From positions 310,001 through 374,000 of the forward strand of contig JARWSJ010000002.1 of the NCBI GenBank assembly GCA_029906195.1: a DNA stretch of 64,000 bases, in the 5' to 3' direction. Below the pieces are notes generated by a model. The model made no database searches. It saw only the letters and a list, made by a program, of their open reading frames with translations, and was not told the DNA's origin. This document shows, piece by piece, positions 1 through 8,473 of this stretch. This stretch comes from Chitinophagaceae bacterium 26-R-25. GTDB lineage: Bacteria > Bacteroidota > Bacteroidia > Chitinophagales > Chitinophagaceae. A program made the position numbers and the translations under genes. Each line of letters starts with the position of its first letter. The stretch's first letter is position 1.

Positions 1-2
1 TG

Positions 3-10
3 TAAATTTG
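3..10 (+). promoter_or_regulatory. Candidate -7 element of the toxin-antitoxin operon
   Basis: TAAATTTG fits the Bacteroidota -7 consensus TAnnTTTG and lies 14 bases before the antitoxin ATG. The -33 box would fall outside the window, so only half of the promoter can be judged. Confidence 0.4.
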
Positions 11-24
11 GAAAACGCTCGTGA

Positions 25-267
25 ATGAATACAGCAAGAAATCTTGATAAAGAAATAGCGCAATATCTTCCCAAGTTAAACGATATGCAAAAAAGAACTG
101 TATTGACTGTAGTGAAGACTTTTATGCAGGAGCAGAAAGACTGGTGGGATGAAATTGGAGAAGAGCAGCAGCAGGCTATTGATAAAGCATTGTTGGATGT
201 AAAAGAGGGCCGGCTTAGGACACATGATGATGTAATGAAAAAATATAAAAGATGGCTGAAGAAATAG
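25..267 (+). CDS. Antitoxin-like protein of a ParE/RelE-type module
   Basis: An 80-residue, highly charged, Lys/Glu-rich and probably helical protein with no signal peptide. No textbook DNA-binding motif is recognisable. Its length, its position directly upstream of a RelE/ParE-fold toxin and the 16-base overlap with that gene are what identify it as the antitoxin, which in these modules binds and neutralises the toxin and usually represses its own promoter. The C-terminal part ending in KKYKRWLKK is the likely toxin-wrapping segment, by analogy. The family assignment is inferred from context more than from sequence. Confidence 0.7.
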   Translation: MNTARNLDKEIAQYLPKLNDMQKRTVLTVVKTFMQEQKDWWDEIGEEQQQAIDKALLDVKEGRLRTHDDVMKKYKRWLKK

Positions 268-566
268 TACTCGAAGTACTATGGACAAATACTGCGGAAA
301 AGAGCTTCGATAAAATTGTCAAATATCTCAACCGGGAATGGACTGAAAAGGAGGTTGAGAGATTTGTCAGACGAACAGAAGAAATGATTGGAGCTTTGAA
401 ATGTTATCCCGAGATAGGAAGACCTTCAAAGCGAAAAAAAGATGTTCGCATTGGCATTTTAGACAAACATACCCAGCTCATTTACCAATACAAGCCCTCT
501 TCCAAAACGATAAAACTCTTTCTGTTTTGGGGGATGAAACAAAACCCAGCAAAATTGAAATACTGA
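252..566 (+). CDS. Type II toxin, RelE/ParE superfamily
   Basis: A 104-residue protein of the compact RelE/ParE fold: an N-terminal strand (VLWTNTAEKSFDKIVKYL), two helices, the ParE-like turn YPEIGRPSKRKKDVRIGIL, then C-terminal strands with HTQLIYQYKP and a final IKLFLFW. Family members either poison DNA gyrase (ParE) or cut mRNA on the ribosome (RelE); the sequence alone does not settle which, though the GRPS-K-D-R segment looks more ParE-like. Its start lies inside the end of the antitoxin gene, so the two are translationally coupled. A strong hairpin follows immediately. Confidence 0.85.
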   Translation: MAEEIVLEVLWTNTAEKSFDKIVKYLNREWTEKEVERFVRRTEEMIGALKCYPEIGRPSKRKKDVRIGILDKHTQLIYQYKPSSKTIKLFLFWGMKQNPAKLKY

Positions 567-573
567 TTTCTGG

Positions 574-610
574 ATGCCGTGGTTCGTGTCTCACGAACCA
601 CGGCATTTTC
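574..610 (+). terminator. Intrinsic terminator after the toxin gene
   Basis: A perfect 15-bp stem (574-588 pairs with 592-606) closes a three-base loop and runs into TTTTC. It ends the toxin-antitoxin transcript 8 bases after the stop codon. Confidence 0.85.
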
Positions 611-705
611 ATTTGGTGTTTTCCAGCGACGGAGCGAATGACTCATTTTTTACACCATCGGTATCCCATTTCTCAAAACCTTCTTTACATTCGACGATCA
701 AATAA

Positions 706-2814
706 ATGCTTAACATGAGGAAAAATCTACTGTTGGCTGCATCAATTGCTTTGATGTGCAGTGCGAACATTTCTTTTGCCCAAAAGAAAACATTTTCATT
801 CAACGATGTTTTCAAATCAGGTGCGAATCTGAATATCACCAAACCGTTGCCGGATATTTCCAAATGGATCGACAATGAACATTACCTGGAAACGAAGAGA
901 GAAGATGGCAAAGCCACGCAATACAGTGTGGACGCCAAAACAGGCAAGGCTGTTGTTTTCACCGGACAATTGAAACCCACCCAGCCAATAGTGCCAATGA
1001 TCGGTGTGGAAGGGGCTGTGAACATGACACCTTCTCCGGACGGTAAATTTTTCGCTTATACAAAGAACAACAATCTCTACACTTTGGAGATTGCAACACA
1101 TAAAGAAAGCCAACTTACAAACGACGGCTCTGACAACATTTTGAATGGATATGCTTCATGGGTGTACTATGAAGAAATCCTCGGAAGAGCCAGTCATTAC
1201 AAGGCTTTCTGGTGGAGTGACGACAGCAAACACCTCGCGTTCATGCGTTTTGATCAATCGATGGTGCCTGTTTTCCCTATCTATGTGGCCGATGGTCAAC
1301 ATGGTTATTTGGAAAATCAACGCTATCCAAAAGCCGGCGATAAAAATCCTGAAGTAAGAGTTGGTATCGCCGATGTTGCCAATTCAAAAGTGAATTGGGC
1401 CGATTTCAACGACAAAGACGATCAGTATTTCGGCACACCAATGTGGGCGCCGGACAATACCTTATGGGTGCAGTGGATGAACCGTGACCAGAACAACCTG
1501 AAAATTTATTCAGTGGGTTTTGATGGCGCAAAAAAACAAGTGTACAACGAAGAGCAAAAAACATGGATCGTTTTGGATGAAGATGATCGTTTTCAATTCA
1601 TCAATGGCGGTAAGCAGTTCATTGTTAAAAGCGACAAAAGCGGTTGGAAACAATTGTATCTGTACAATGCCGACGGCACGTTCGTGAATGCGATTACACA
1701 GGGCGATTTTACTGTGACGGGCGTTTCGTTTGTGGATGAAAAAAACAAAGCCATTTACTTTAAAGCACGCAAAGAAAACTCGGCACGTTTCGATTTATAC
1801 AAAGCGCCTTTAAATGGCAAAGGTATTACCAGATTGACTTTCGGTGACTATACGCATGATGCGATCAATGTGTCGCCCGATGGCAGATATTTCATTACCA
1901 CTTATTCCAATCTGAACACGCCTCCAACAATGGCGCTGGTAGATAACAAAGGAAAAGTGATCCGTGAGCTGCGAGATAGCAAGGGCGCAAATTTTGACAC
2001 TTATGCACTGCCAAAAACAGAACTGGTGAGGGTGAAAAGTGATGACGGTTTGTTTGATTTGCCTGTAACGATCACTTATCCTATCAATTTCGATCCTTCC
2101 AAAAAATATCCAGTGTTGGTAAGCATTTATGGCGGCCCGGATGCAGGCACTGTTTACGACAGGTGGAAACCTGTTGGCGGCCTTAACCAGTGGTGGGCAC
2201 AAGAGGGCCTCGTGCAGGTGGCGTTTGACAATCGCAGTAGTGGTCACTTCGGAAAGAACGGCATGAATTACATTTATCGTCAAATGGGTAAATATGAAAT
2301 TGGTGATTTCATGACCTGTGGCCGCTGGTTAAAAAAACAACCGTGGATGGATAACGGCAAACTCTGCATCACAGGTGGCAGCTTTGGTGGTTACATGACT
2401 TGCATGGCGCTGACCTACGGTGCGGATGTGTTTGATTTTGGCATTGCGCAAGCTTCAGTAACCGACTGGCAGTTGTACGATACGCACTACACCGAGCGTT
2501 TTATGGATACACCAAAAGACAATCCGGATGGGTATAAAAGCACTGCCGTTGCTACATATGCAGATAAATACAAAGGATTGATAAGAATTGTACACGGCAC
2601 AACCGATGACAATGTGCATATGCAAAACAGCATTCAACTGATCAACAAACTGGAAGATCTGAAAAAAGACTTTGAGTTTATGCTTTATCCAAACGAGCGT
2701 CACGGAATAGGTTCAAACGTTGCGGCTAAGCGCATCCACAATGCTCTTGAGTCTTACAAGTTTTACTACAAGAATTTGCTGAACAAACCGATGCCGGAAG
2801 ATTTCTGGAAATAA
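706..2814 (+). CDS. Dipeptidyl peptidase IV, S9B family serine peptidase, secreted
   Basis: A 702-residue exported peptidase that should remove Xaa-Pro or Xaa-Ala dipeptides from peptide N termini in the periplasm or at the cell surface. A signal peptide ends near SFAQ; a second start at 715 would give a cleaner signal. The N-terminal half is the DPP-IV beta-propeller and carries the double glutamate that holds the substrate amino group (E156-E157 in WVYYEE). The C-terminal half is the alpha/beta-hydrolase domain with nucleophile S559 in GGSFGG, D634 in DDNVH and H666 in ERHGIG, so the triad is complete. Length matches bacterial DPP-IV. It stands alone, with a CACTAAG palindrome just after it. 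Confidence 0.93.
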   Translation: MLNMRKNLLLAASIALMCSANISFAQKKTFSFNDVFKSGANLNITKPLPDISKWIDNEHYLETKREDGKATQYSVDAKTGKAVVFTGQLKPTQPIVPMIGVEGAVNMTPSPDGKFFAYTKNNNLYTLEIATHKESQLTNDGSDNILNGYASWVYYEEILGRASHYKAFWWSDDSKHLAFMRFDQSMVPVFPIYVADGQHGYLENQRYPKAGDKNPEVRVGIADVANSKVNWADFNDKDDQYFGTPMWAPDNTLWVQWMNRDQNNLKIYSVGFDGAKKQVYNEEQKTWIVLDEDDRFQFINGGKQFIVKSDKSGWKQLYLYNADGTFVNAITQGDFTVTGVSFVDEKNKAIYFKARKENSARFDLYKAPLNGKGITRLTFGDYTHDAINVSPDGRYFITTYSNLNTPPTMALVDNKGKVIRELRDSKGANFDTYALPKTELVRVKSDDGLFDLPVTITYPINFDPSKKYPVLVSIYGGPDAGTVYDRWKPVGGLNQWWAQEGLVQVAFDNRSSGHFGKNGMNYIYRQMGKYEIGDFMTCGRWLKKQPWMDNGKLCITGGSFGGYMTCMALTYGADVFDFGIAQASVTDWQLYDTHYTERFMDTPKDNPDGYKSTAVATYADKYKGLIRIVHGTTDDNVHMQNSIQLINKLEDLKKDFEFMLYPNERHGIGSNVAAKRIHNALESYKFYYKNLLNKPMPEDFWK

Positions 2815-2829
2815 GCGAGGAGAATAATC

Positions 2830-2907
2830 ACCACTAAGGCACTAAGGACACTAAGCCTCACCAAGAAGCTTCTTAGTGCAACTAAGTGTCCTTAGCGCCT
2901 TAGTGGT
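2830..2907. repeat. Inverted repeat, CACTAAG word family (copy 1)
   Basis: The left arm is built from repeats of CACTAAGG and the right arm is its reverse complement built from CCTTAGTG; the centre is AAGAAGCTTCTT. It lies between the convergent dipeptidyl peptidase and biotin ligase genes, where it could terminate transcription in both directions. Other copies are at 22523, 35182 and 39141. Confidence 0.85.
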
Positions 2908-2918
2908 AAATGAACGAC

Positions 2919-3659
2919 TCACACCACCAAACTGACCTCTCCAAGGCTAAATTCACGCTCCATTGTATCAAAAGTCATCAGTTTTCCCTGTTCGTTCACG
3001 CCTTTGATGATTGTTTCAAAAACGGCGATATCCTTTCTTAACTTCACTTTTTGTCCCTTTTTGTACAGGATTGCGTTGTAGTTATCCAATGTTTCCTGCA
3101 AAGGTGCAGAAAACAGCAGGTCATATCTTTTTTGAAGGCAACTGCACAGTTCCTTGGCCATTTCTACTGTAGGAAAGGTTTTCCCTGTAATTTGCTTTAG
3201 TGAAACCGGGTTTGTAACGCCTTCGGCAAAAACAGTCTGGTTGATATTCAGGCCGATTCCCACGATGGCAAATTGCCAATTATTGCCGGCAAGGACGTTT
3301 TCTATCAAAATGCCCCCTGCCTTTCTGTCACGCCAGTAAATATCATTTGGCCATTTAACCGCAACATCGTCAATCGCATATTTTTTAAAGAAGTCATAAC
3401 AACCTGCAGCAATTGCCGCGCTTAGGAAGAATTGCCGGGTGACCGGAAGCCCCGAAGGCTTGAGCACAAGGGAAAGCATGATGTTTTCCAGCGCTGTGGT
3501 TTTCCATTGGCGCCCCAATTGTCCCTTTCCGGCCGTTTGTTCGTGCGCAAAAAACGCTGCTCCGTGAGTGGCCAATCCTTCATGTGCCATTGCCATGGCA
3601 TAGTTGTTGGTGCTGTCAATACTAGTCAATTCGGTAAAAGGGAAGCCTATAGTTACCAT
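2919..3659 (-). CDS. birA: Biotin--[acetyl-CoA-carboxylase] ligase
   Basis: A 246-residue enzyme that activates biotin with ATP and attaches it to the biotin carboxyl carrier protein. The adenylate-binding loop is GKGQLGR (residues 44-50), a variant of the GRGRxGR motif, and KWPND at 102-106 is the second diagnostic motif. It lacks the N-terminal winged helix of E. coli BirA, so it is the monofunctional, non-repressor type usual in Bacteroidota. It is divergent from rsfS and convergent with the dipeptidyl peptidase gene. The start codon is the first ATG, just before STNNY, which begins the catalytic domain. Confidence 0.93.
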   Translation of the reverse strand: MVTIGFPFTELTSIDSTNNYAMAMAHEGLATHGAAFFAHEQTAGKGQLGRQWKTTALENIMLSLVLKPSGLPVTRQFFLSAAIAAGCYDFFKKYAIDDVAVKWPNDIYWRDRKAGGILIENVLAGNNWQFAIVGIGLNINQTVFAEGVTNPVSLKQITGKTFPTVEMAKELCSCLQKRYDLLFSAPLQETLDNYNAILYKKGQKVKLRKDIAVFETIIKGVNEQGKLMTFDTMEREFSLGEVSLVV

Positions 3660-3684
3660 ACATAAAGAAGTTGGAAAAGATTAT

Positions 3685-3692
3685 TACTTTTG
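3685..3692 (+). promoter_or_regulatory. Candidate -7 element upstream of rsfS
   Basis: TACTTTTG fits TAnnTTTG, 203 bases upstream of the rsfS start. No clear -33 TTTG is present. A bulged hairpin followed by CTTTTTG lies downstream at about 3732-3772 and would sit in the leader of such a transcript; it could be an attenuator. Confidence 0.25.
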
Positions 3693-3895
3693 AGCATTGC
3701 GAATGTAGTATTTTCTTTATTTTGAGATGGTAAAGGCTGCTGAAAAACAGGAACTGGGTTTCAGCCTCTTTTTGAAAATCGTAAGGGCGACTTTTGAATG
3801 TAGTTTACTTAGTTACGGGGCTATTTTACACAAGAAAACATCCCCGGAATCACAATAGCAACCTACTAATATTTAATTACTAAAAGATTTCATTA

Positions 3896-4300
3896 TTGGA
3901 ACAATTGTCAGTATTAGCTACCCGCAAACGTAGCAGTGTAGCAAGGTTAACGAAGAGCTCCAAAATCCTCAAGGTCATCATTCATGCTATTCAGGAAAAA
4001 AAGGGTGAAAACATAATAGCTATGGATCTTCGAAAAATCCCTGAAGCAGTTGCAGACTTTTTTATCATTTGCCAGGGATCGTCCTCTCCACAGGTAAAAG
4101 CTATATCAGATTCTATAGAAATGGAAGTGAAAGAGCAGTGCGAAGAAATGCCTTACAGGCAAGAAGGGCGCTCGGGCTTGCAATGGGTGCTGATAGATTA
4201 TGTGAACGTTGTGGTACACGTGATGCAACCTGAAACCCGTAAATTTTACAAACTCGAAGAAATGTGGAGCGACGCGGAAGTAACTGAGCACAACGGCTAG
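3896..4300 (+). CDS. rsfS: Ribosomal silencing factor RsfS
   Basis: A 134-residue member of the RsfS/YbeB/Iojap family, which binds ribosomal protein uL14 and blocks subunit joining when nutrients are short. The family core is clear: LRKIPEAVADFFIICQGSSS, the conserved Q-EG--S-WVLIDY segment (QEGRSGLQWVLIDYVNVVVHV) and FYKLEEMW at the end. The reading frame starts at a TTG; there is no ATG before the conserved core, so the N-terminal 30 residues (basic, Ser/Arg-rich) depend on that non-standard start. ftsH follows after 49 bases, a neighbour pair common in Bacteroidota. Confidence 0.9.
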   Translation: MEQLSVLATRKRSSVARLTKSSKILKVIIHAIQEKKGENIIAMDLRKIPEAVADFFIICQGSSSPQVKAISDSIEMEVKEQCEEMPYRQEGRSGLQWVLIDYVNVVVHVMQPETRKFYKLEEMWSDAEVTEHNG

Positions 4301-4349
4301 GCATTGAACCAATAACCAACAAGCAATAATTTAGAATAAGACTAATATC

Positions 4350-6443
4350 ATGTTACCAGAAGATAAACAACCAAATAACAAAGGCCAGTTCCCAAAGATG
4401 CGTCCTAAAGATGACAGAAACGCTCCGAAAGGACCAAAATTCAACATCTATTGGGTGTGGGGAGCTATCGCAGCGATCCTGCTCAGCTTTCAGATTTGGG
4501 GCTCGTTCAACCAGGAAGGCACGAAGATCAACCAATACCAGTTTTTCCAGGATATGCTTTCCAAGGGAGACGTTGAAAAAATAGCATTGGTTAGCAGTGG
4601 CAATAAGAACCTGGTGAGAGTTTTTATTAAACCTGAAAGTCTCAAAAAAGACTATTATAAAAACCTTATCGCTAAAAATTCAATGCGTGTTACGACCGAC
4701 AAAGGCCCGCAGTTTGAATTTACGATTGCAAAACCGGAAATATTTGCAGATGATTTGCGTGATTACTATACTAAAAATCCATCTGTAAAAGAAGTTCCAC
4801 GTGAAGATATCAGCGAATCAGAATGGTTGAGCCAATTCATCGGATACATTTTCCCGATCGTTGTGATCGTACTGATCTGGATATTGCTGATGCGTAAAAT
4901 GGGCGGTGGCGCCGGCGGAACCGGTGGTCCCGGCGGTATTTTCAGCATTGGAAAATCAAAAGCTACTCTTTTTGACAAAGGCACAAAAGTAAACATCACT
5001 TTCAGCGACGTAGCCGGTTTGGACGAAGCGAAAGTAGAGGTGATGGAAATAGTTGACTTCCTGAAGAATCCGAAGAAGTATACATCGCTTGGCGGTAAGA
5101 TACCGAAAGGTGCGTTGCTCGTAGGACCTCCGGGAACGGGTAAAACGCTATTGGCAAAAGCCATGGCGGGTGAGGCGCAGGTTCCTTTCTTCAGCATGAG
5201 CGGTAGTGATTTCGTGGAAATGTTTGTGGGTGTTGGTGCGAGCCGTGTGCGTGACCTGTTCAAACAAGCGAGAGAAAAATCACCTTGCGTAATATTCATT
5301 GATGAGATTGATGCGATCGGTCGTGCCCGCGGTAAAAACGCGATCATGAGCAACGACGAGCGTGAAAGCACGTTGAACCAATTGCTGGTGGAAATGGATG
5401 GCTTTGGTGGTGACAGCGGAATTATCGTGTTGGCCGCAACGAACCGTCCGGACGTTTTGGATAGCGCTTTGTTGCGTCCAGGCCGTTTCGACAGACAGAT
5501 CAGCATTGATAAACCGGATGTGAAAGGTCGTGAAGCGATTTTCAAAGTGCATCTGAAACCAATCAAAATTTCAAACACTGTAGATATTCATAAACTGGCT
5601 GAACAAACTCCTGGTTTTGCAGGTGCAGATATCGCGAACGTATGTAACGAAGCTGCATTGATTGCTGCCCGTAAAGGTAAAGCCGGTGTGGAAATGGAAG
5701 ACTTTCAGGATGCGGTGGACAGAGTGATCGGTGGTTTGGAGAAAAAGAACAAGATCATTTCTCCTGACGAGAAAAAGATCATCGCCTACCACGAAGCCGG
5801 ACACGCCATTTGCGGCTGGTACCTGGAGCACGCATATCCTTTGCTGAAAGTTACCATCGTTCCGAGAGGTACTGCTGCTTTGGGTTACGCGCAATACACT
5901 CCGAAAGAACAATATCTGTACAACACAGATCAATTGTTGGATCAGATTTGTATGACGTTGGGTGGCCGTGCAAGCGAAGAGATCTTCTTCAACAAAATTT
6001 CTACAGGTGCGCAAAACGACCTTCAGCAAATTACCCGTACAGCATATGCAATGATAACCGTGTATGGTATGAACGATAAAATAGGTAATGTAAGTTTCTA
6101 CGATCCACAGACGGAAAATTCATTCACCAAGCCATACTCTGAAGAAACATCTAAGATGATCGACGAAGAAGTAAGAAAATTGATTGATGCTGCTTACGAA
6201 CGTACCAAGGCGTTACTTACTGAGAAGAAAGGTGATGTTGCAAAACTTGCAGAAGCACTATTGGATAAAGAAGTTCTGTTCCAAAGCGATGTGGAAGTGT
6301 TGATCGGAAAACGTCCGTTTGAAGAGAAGAAAGTGCTGGATGTAGACGGTAAAGATCATGGATCAAGTTCAACAATGGGAGAGATCAGCGAAGGTGTTCC
6401 CCCTTATGATAGCGATGTAACAAACAAAGCATTGAATAATTGA
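4350..6443 (+). CDS. ftsH: ATP-dependent zinc metalloprotease FtsH
   Basis: A 697-residue membrane-anchored AAA+ protease that degrades damaged membrane proteins and regulatory proteins. One membrane segment lies near residues 32-50 and another near 165-182, bracketing a periplasmic domain. A Gly-rich linker leads into the AAA module with Walker A GPPGTGKT at 259-266, Walker B VIFIDEID, and the second region of homology ending RPGRFDRQI. The zinc site HEAGH is at 481-485. Length is typical with a slightly longer charged N terminus. The TGA stop codon lies inside the first arm of a TTGAAA-word palindrome, so the last residues (LNN) may be repeat-derived. Confidence 0.97.
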   Translation: MLPEDKQPNNKGQFPKMRPKDDRNAPKGPKFNIYWVWGAIAAILLSFQIWGSFNQEGTKINQYQFFQDMLSKGDVEKIALVSSGNKNLVRVFIKPESLKKDYYKNLIAKNSMRVTTDKGPQFEFTIAKPEIFADDLRDYYTKNPSVKEVPREDISESEWLSQFIGYIFPIVVIVLIWILLMRKMGGGAGGTGGPGGIFSIGKSKATLFDKGTKVNITFSDVAGLDEAKVEVMEIVDFLKNPKKYTSLGGKIPKGALLVGPPGTGKTLLAKAMAGEAQVPFFSMSGSDFVEMFVGVGASRVRDLFKQAREKSPCVIFIDEIDAIGRARGKNAIMSNDERESTLNQLLVEMDGFGGDSGIIVLAATNRPDVLDSALLRPGRFDRQISIDKPDVKGREAIFKVHLKPIKISNTVDIHKLAEQTPGFAGADIANVCNEAALIAARKGKAGVEMEDFQDAVDRVIGGLEKKNKIISPDEKKIIAYHEAGHAICGWYLEHAYPLLKVTIVPRGTAALGYAQYTPKEQYLYNTDQLLDQICMTLGGRASEEIFFNKISTGAQNDLQQITRTAYAMITVYGMNDKIGNVSFYDPQTENSFTKPYSEETSKMIDEEVRKLIDAAYERTKALLTEKKGDVAKLAEALLDKEVLFQSDVEVLIGKRPFEEKKVLDVDGKDHGSSSTMGEISEGVPPYDSDVTNKALNN

Positions 6444-6568
6444 AAATTGAAAGTTGAAAATTGAAAATTGAGAAACTTTGAATAAGGCGTTGGGGCATTG
6501 CGATGTAGATTTTTCAGTTTTCCATTTTCAGCTTTTCATTTTCCATTTTCAATTTTCAACTTTCAATT
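6439..6568. repeat. Inverted repeat, TTGAAAG/TTGAAAA word family (copy 1)
   Basis: The left arm (6439-6475) is a run of TTGAAAA/TTGAAAG words; the right arm (about 6511-6568) is a run of TTTTCAA/CTTTCAA words. The left arm contains the ftsH stop codon and the right arm ends four bases before the ATG of the next gene. Other copies are at 11387, 33197, 53039, 55975 and 56804, with a single arm at 42131. Confidence 0.85.
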
Positions 6569-6571
6569 GAT

Positions 6572-7213
6572 ATGAACGTTTCACCATCCAAGGAAAATAT
6601 TTTAAAGAAAATAAGAAAGGCGTTGAGTAGCTCAACGCCTATTCCTTTTTTACAAAGTGAGGGAAACAGCTCCGTTTTTCAACCCTCACGGCAAGAATTG
6701 GAAGTGCAGTTTGCCGAAGAATTCACCAATCTGAAAGGCAAATTTGTGTATTGCATGAATAAAGGAGAACTGGCCGATCAGCTTTCCCACCTTGTAGCGG
6801 GCAATCACTGGGAAAAACTTTTCTGCAATGAAACTGACTTGCGCAATAACTTTTCAGGTGCACTTGGTCAGTGGTATACAGACGATCTCAAAAATTGTGA
6901 TGCCAGCATTACTTCATGCGAATGCTTGGTCGCCAGAACCGGAACCATTGTAATGAGTGCAGGTCAGGAAAGTGGACGTACAGTAAGTGTGTATGCACCC
7001 ATTCATATTTGCATTGCCTATACAAAGCAACTTGTGTACGATGTGAAGGATGGGTTATTATTTATGAAAGACAAGTACGGCACCAATTTACCATCGCTGA
7101 TAACTTTTGCAACCGGCCCCAGCCGCACAGCAGACATCGAAAAGACATTGGTTGTGGGCGTACACGGACCGAAGGAGGTTTATTGCTTTTTGGTAGAAGG
7201 AGGAAATGACTGA
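6572..7213 (+). CDS. LUD-domain (LutC/YkgG family) protein
   Basis: A 213-residue protein of the LUD family, named for the lactate utilisation protein LutC. The diagnostic C-terminal stretch is present: ATGPSRTADIEKTLVVGVHG followed by PKEVYCFLVE, and an internal ALVARTG-type segment reads CLVARTGTIVMSAGQ. In lactate operons LutC works with LutA and LutB, but neither is nearby, so a role in lactate oxidation cannot be claimed. Solo LUD genes are common in Bacteroidota and have no firm function. The start codon follows the right arm of a palindrome after only a few bases, with no room for a Shine-Dalgarno sequence. Confidence 0.85.
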   Translation: MNVSPSKENILKKIRKALSSSTPIPFLQSEGNSSVFQPSRQELEVQFAEEFTNLKGKFVYCMNKGELADQLSHLVAGNHWEKLFCNETDLRNNFSGALGQWYTDDLKNCDASITSCECLVARTGTIVMSAGQESGRTVSVYAPIHICIAYTKQLVYDVKDGLLFMKDKYGTNLPSLITFATGPSRTADIEKTLVVGVHGPKEVYCFLVEGGND

Positions 7214-7303
7214 ATAAACTGAATAACTGAATAACTGAATGGTTGAATATCAAAGAGTCTTTATAACATTGAAACACTCAGTTATTCAGTTAATCAATAA
7301 TTC
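7209..7303. repeat. Inverted repeat, TAACTGAA word family (copy 1)
   Basis: The left arm is a run of GAATAACT words and includes the TGA stop of the LUD-domain gene; the right arm is TCAGTTATTCAGTTA-type. It ends six bases before the next ATG. Further copies are at 16751 and 58188, with single arms at 26688 and 42475. Confidence 0.83.
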
Positions 7304-7308
7304 AAACC

Positions 7309-7707
7309 ATGTCAGTTCACTTATTCGTATATGGCACACTTCGCAAACCCTTCGCGATGCATTCGTTGATAGAGGATTATTTTTCTTTCGTTTGCAACGC
7401 GCAGGTAAAAGGAAAACTCTATTACGAAGGTAGTTTTCCCGCAGCAGTACCTGTAGAAGGCGAGAACTATATACAAGGTGAGTTGTACAAATTGAGGAAT
7501 GATGACTTTTTTGAGGAAGCCTTTGGCAAATTGGACGAATATGAGGAAGTAAATGATGGATTATTCAAAAGAGAATTGGTAAGTATTTTTCCGGAAAATA
7601 ATTTAATAACAACCTGGATATACTGGTACAATAGAAGTGTTGAAAATTTTGTGGTGATAGAATCTGGAGATATACTGGAGTATTATAACAATCAAAAAAT
7701 AAAGTGA
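7309..7707 (+). CDS. Gamma-glutamylcyclotransferase-like (AIG2-fold) protein
   Basis: A 132-residue protein beginning with the family signature LFVYGTLR (residues 4-11), followed by the G-LY-L segment (VEGENYIQGELYKL) and LDEYEEV, which contains the glutamate position used for catalysis in the fold. Relatives release 5-oxoproline from gamma-glutamyl amines or peptides, but many bacterial members have no tested substrate. It ends seven bases before lpxH, so the two are probably co-transcribed. Confidence 0.83.
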   Translation: MSVHLFVYGTLRKPFAMHSLIEDYFSFVCNAQVKGKLYYEGSFPAAVPVEGENYIQGELYKLRNDDFFEEAFGKLDEYEEVNDGLFKRELVSIFPENNLITTWIYWYNRSVENFVVIESGDILEYYNNQKIK

Positions 7708-7714
7708 AGTAAGA

Positions 7715-8473
7715 ATGGAATTGGCGCCCAATAAAAAAGTTTATTTTCTATCCGATTTTCATTTAGGTGTTCCCGATCATGCAACAAGTCTCACCAGGGA
7801 AAAACGCATTGTGGAATTTTTGAGCATCGCACAAAAGGATGCCGCGCACATTTTTATTGTAGGCGATCTGTTTGATTTCTGGTATGAATACAGAAAGGTA
7901 GTGCCAAAGGGTTACGTGAGGATTTTGGGAAAAATGGCCGAGATAACTGATAGTGGCATTCCAATAACATTCTTTGTCGGCAATCACGATATGTGGATGC
8001 GGGATTATTTTGAGAAAGAATTGAACATTCCTGTTTACTACGAGCCGAAAGAATTTGTCTTCAACAACAAAACATTTTTAGTGGGACATGGCGATGGTCT
8101 TGGTCCCGGAGATCACGGCTATAAGTTTATTAAGAAGATATTTCGCAACCCCGTTTGTAAATGGCTGTTTGGCGTGTTGCCGCCAGCTATAGGCGTAGGT
8201 GTTGCAAACTACATGAGTCATTCCAGCCGCGCTGCGACGGGCGAAAACGACAAGAAGTTTTTAGGTCCCGAAAATGAATGGCTGATCATTTACAGCAAAG
8301 AGATTTTACAAAACAAACACTACGATTACTTCATTTTCGGACACAGGCATTTGCCAATTGATTTTGATCTTGGCCAGAACAGCCGTTACATAAATCTTGG
8401 CGACTGGATCTACTATGACAGCTACGCAGAGTTTGATGGCAATGACCTTCATTTAAAATATTACAAGGCTTGA
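7715..8473 (+). CDS. lpxH: UDP-2,3-diacylglucosamine diphosphatase LpxH
   Basis: A 252-residue calcineurin-like phosphoesterase of lipid A synthesis, cleaving UDP-2,3-diacylglucosamine to lipid X and UMP at the cytoplasmic membrane face. All metal-ligand motifs are present in order: SDFHLG (residues 13-18), VGDLFDFW, GNHDMWM, HGDGLGPGD and the C-terminal GHRHLP. The aromatic and basic cap between residues 125 and 175 is also typical. The Bacteroidota form is longer at the C terminus than E. coli LpxH. It overlaps the next gene by four bases. Confidence 0.9.
   Translation: MELAPNKKVYFLSDFHLGVPDHATSLTREKRIVEFLSIAQKDAAHIFIVGDLFDFWYEYRKVVPKGYVRILGKMAEITDSGIPITFFVGNHDMWMRDYFEKELNIPVYYEPKEFVFNNKTFLVGHGDGLGPGDHGYKFIKKIFRNPVCKWLFGVLPPAIGVGVANYMSHSSRAATGENDKKFLGPENEWLIIYSKEILQNKHYDYFIFGHRHLPIDFDLGQNSRYINLGDWIYYDSYAEFDGNDLHLKYYKA

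Noticed and set aside
401-718. Plus-strand open frame across the toxin gene end and its terminator
   Set aside because: It runs through the toxin gene in another frame and through a perfect terminator hairpin.
4766-5578. 270-residue open frame on the minus strand within ftsH
   Set aside because: It is antisense to the conserved AAA domain of ftsH, has low-complexity Pro/Ser composition and no recognisable motif.
7239-7433. Short plus-strand open frame before the cyclotransferase-like gene
   Set aside because: It is mostly translated palindrome and overlaps a gene with a clear family signature.
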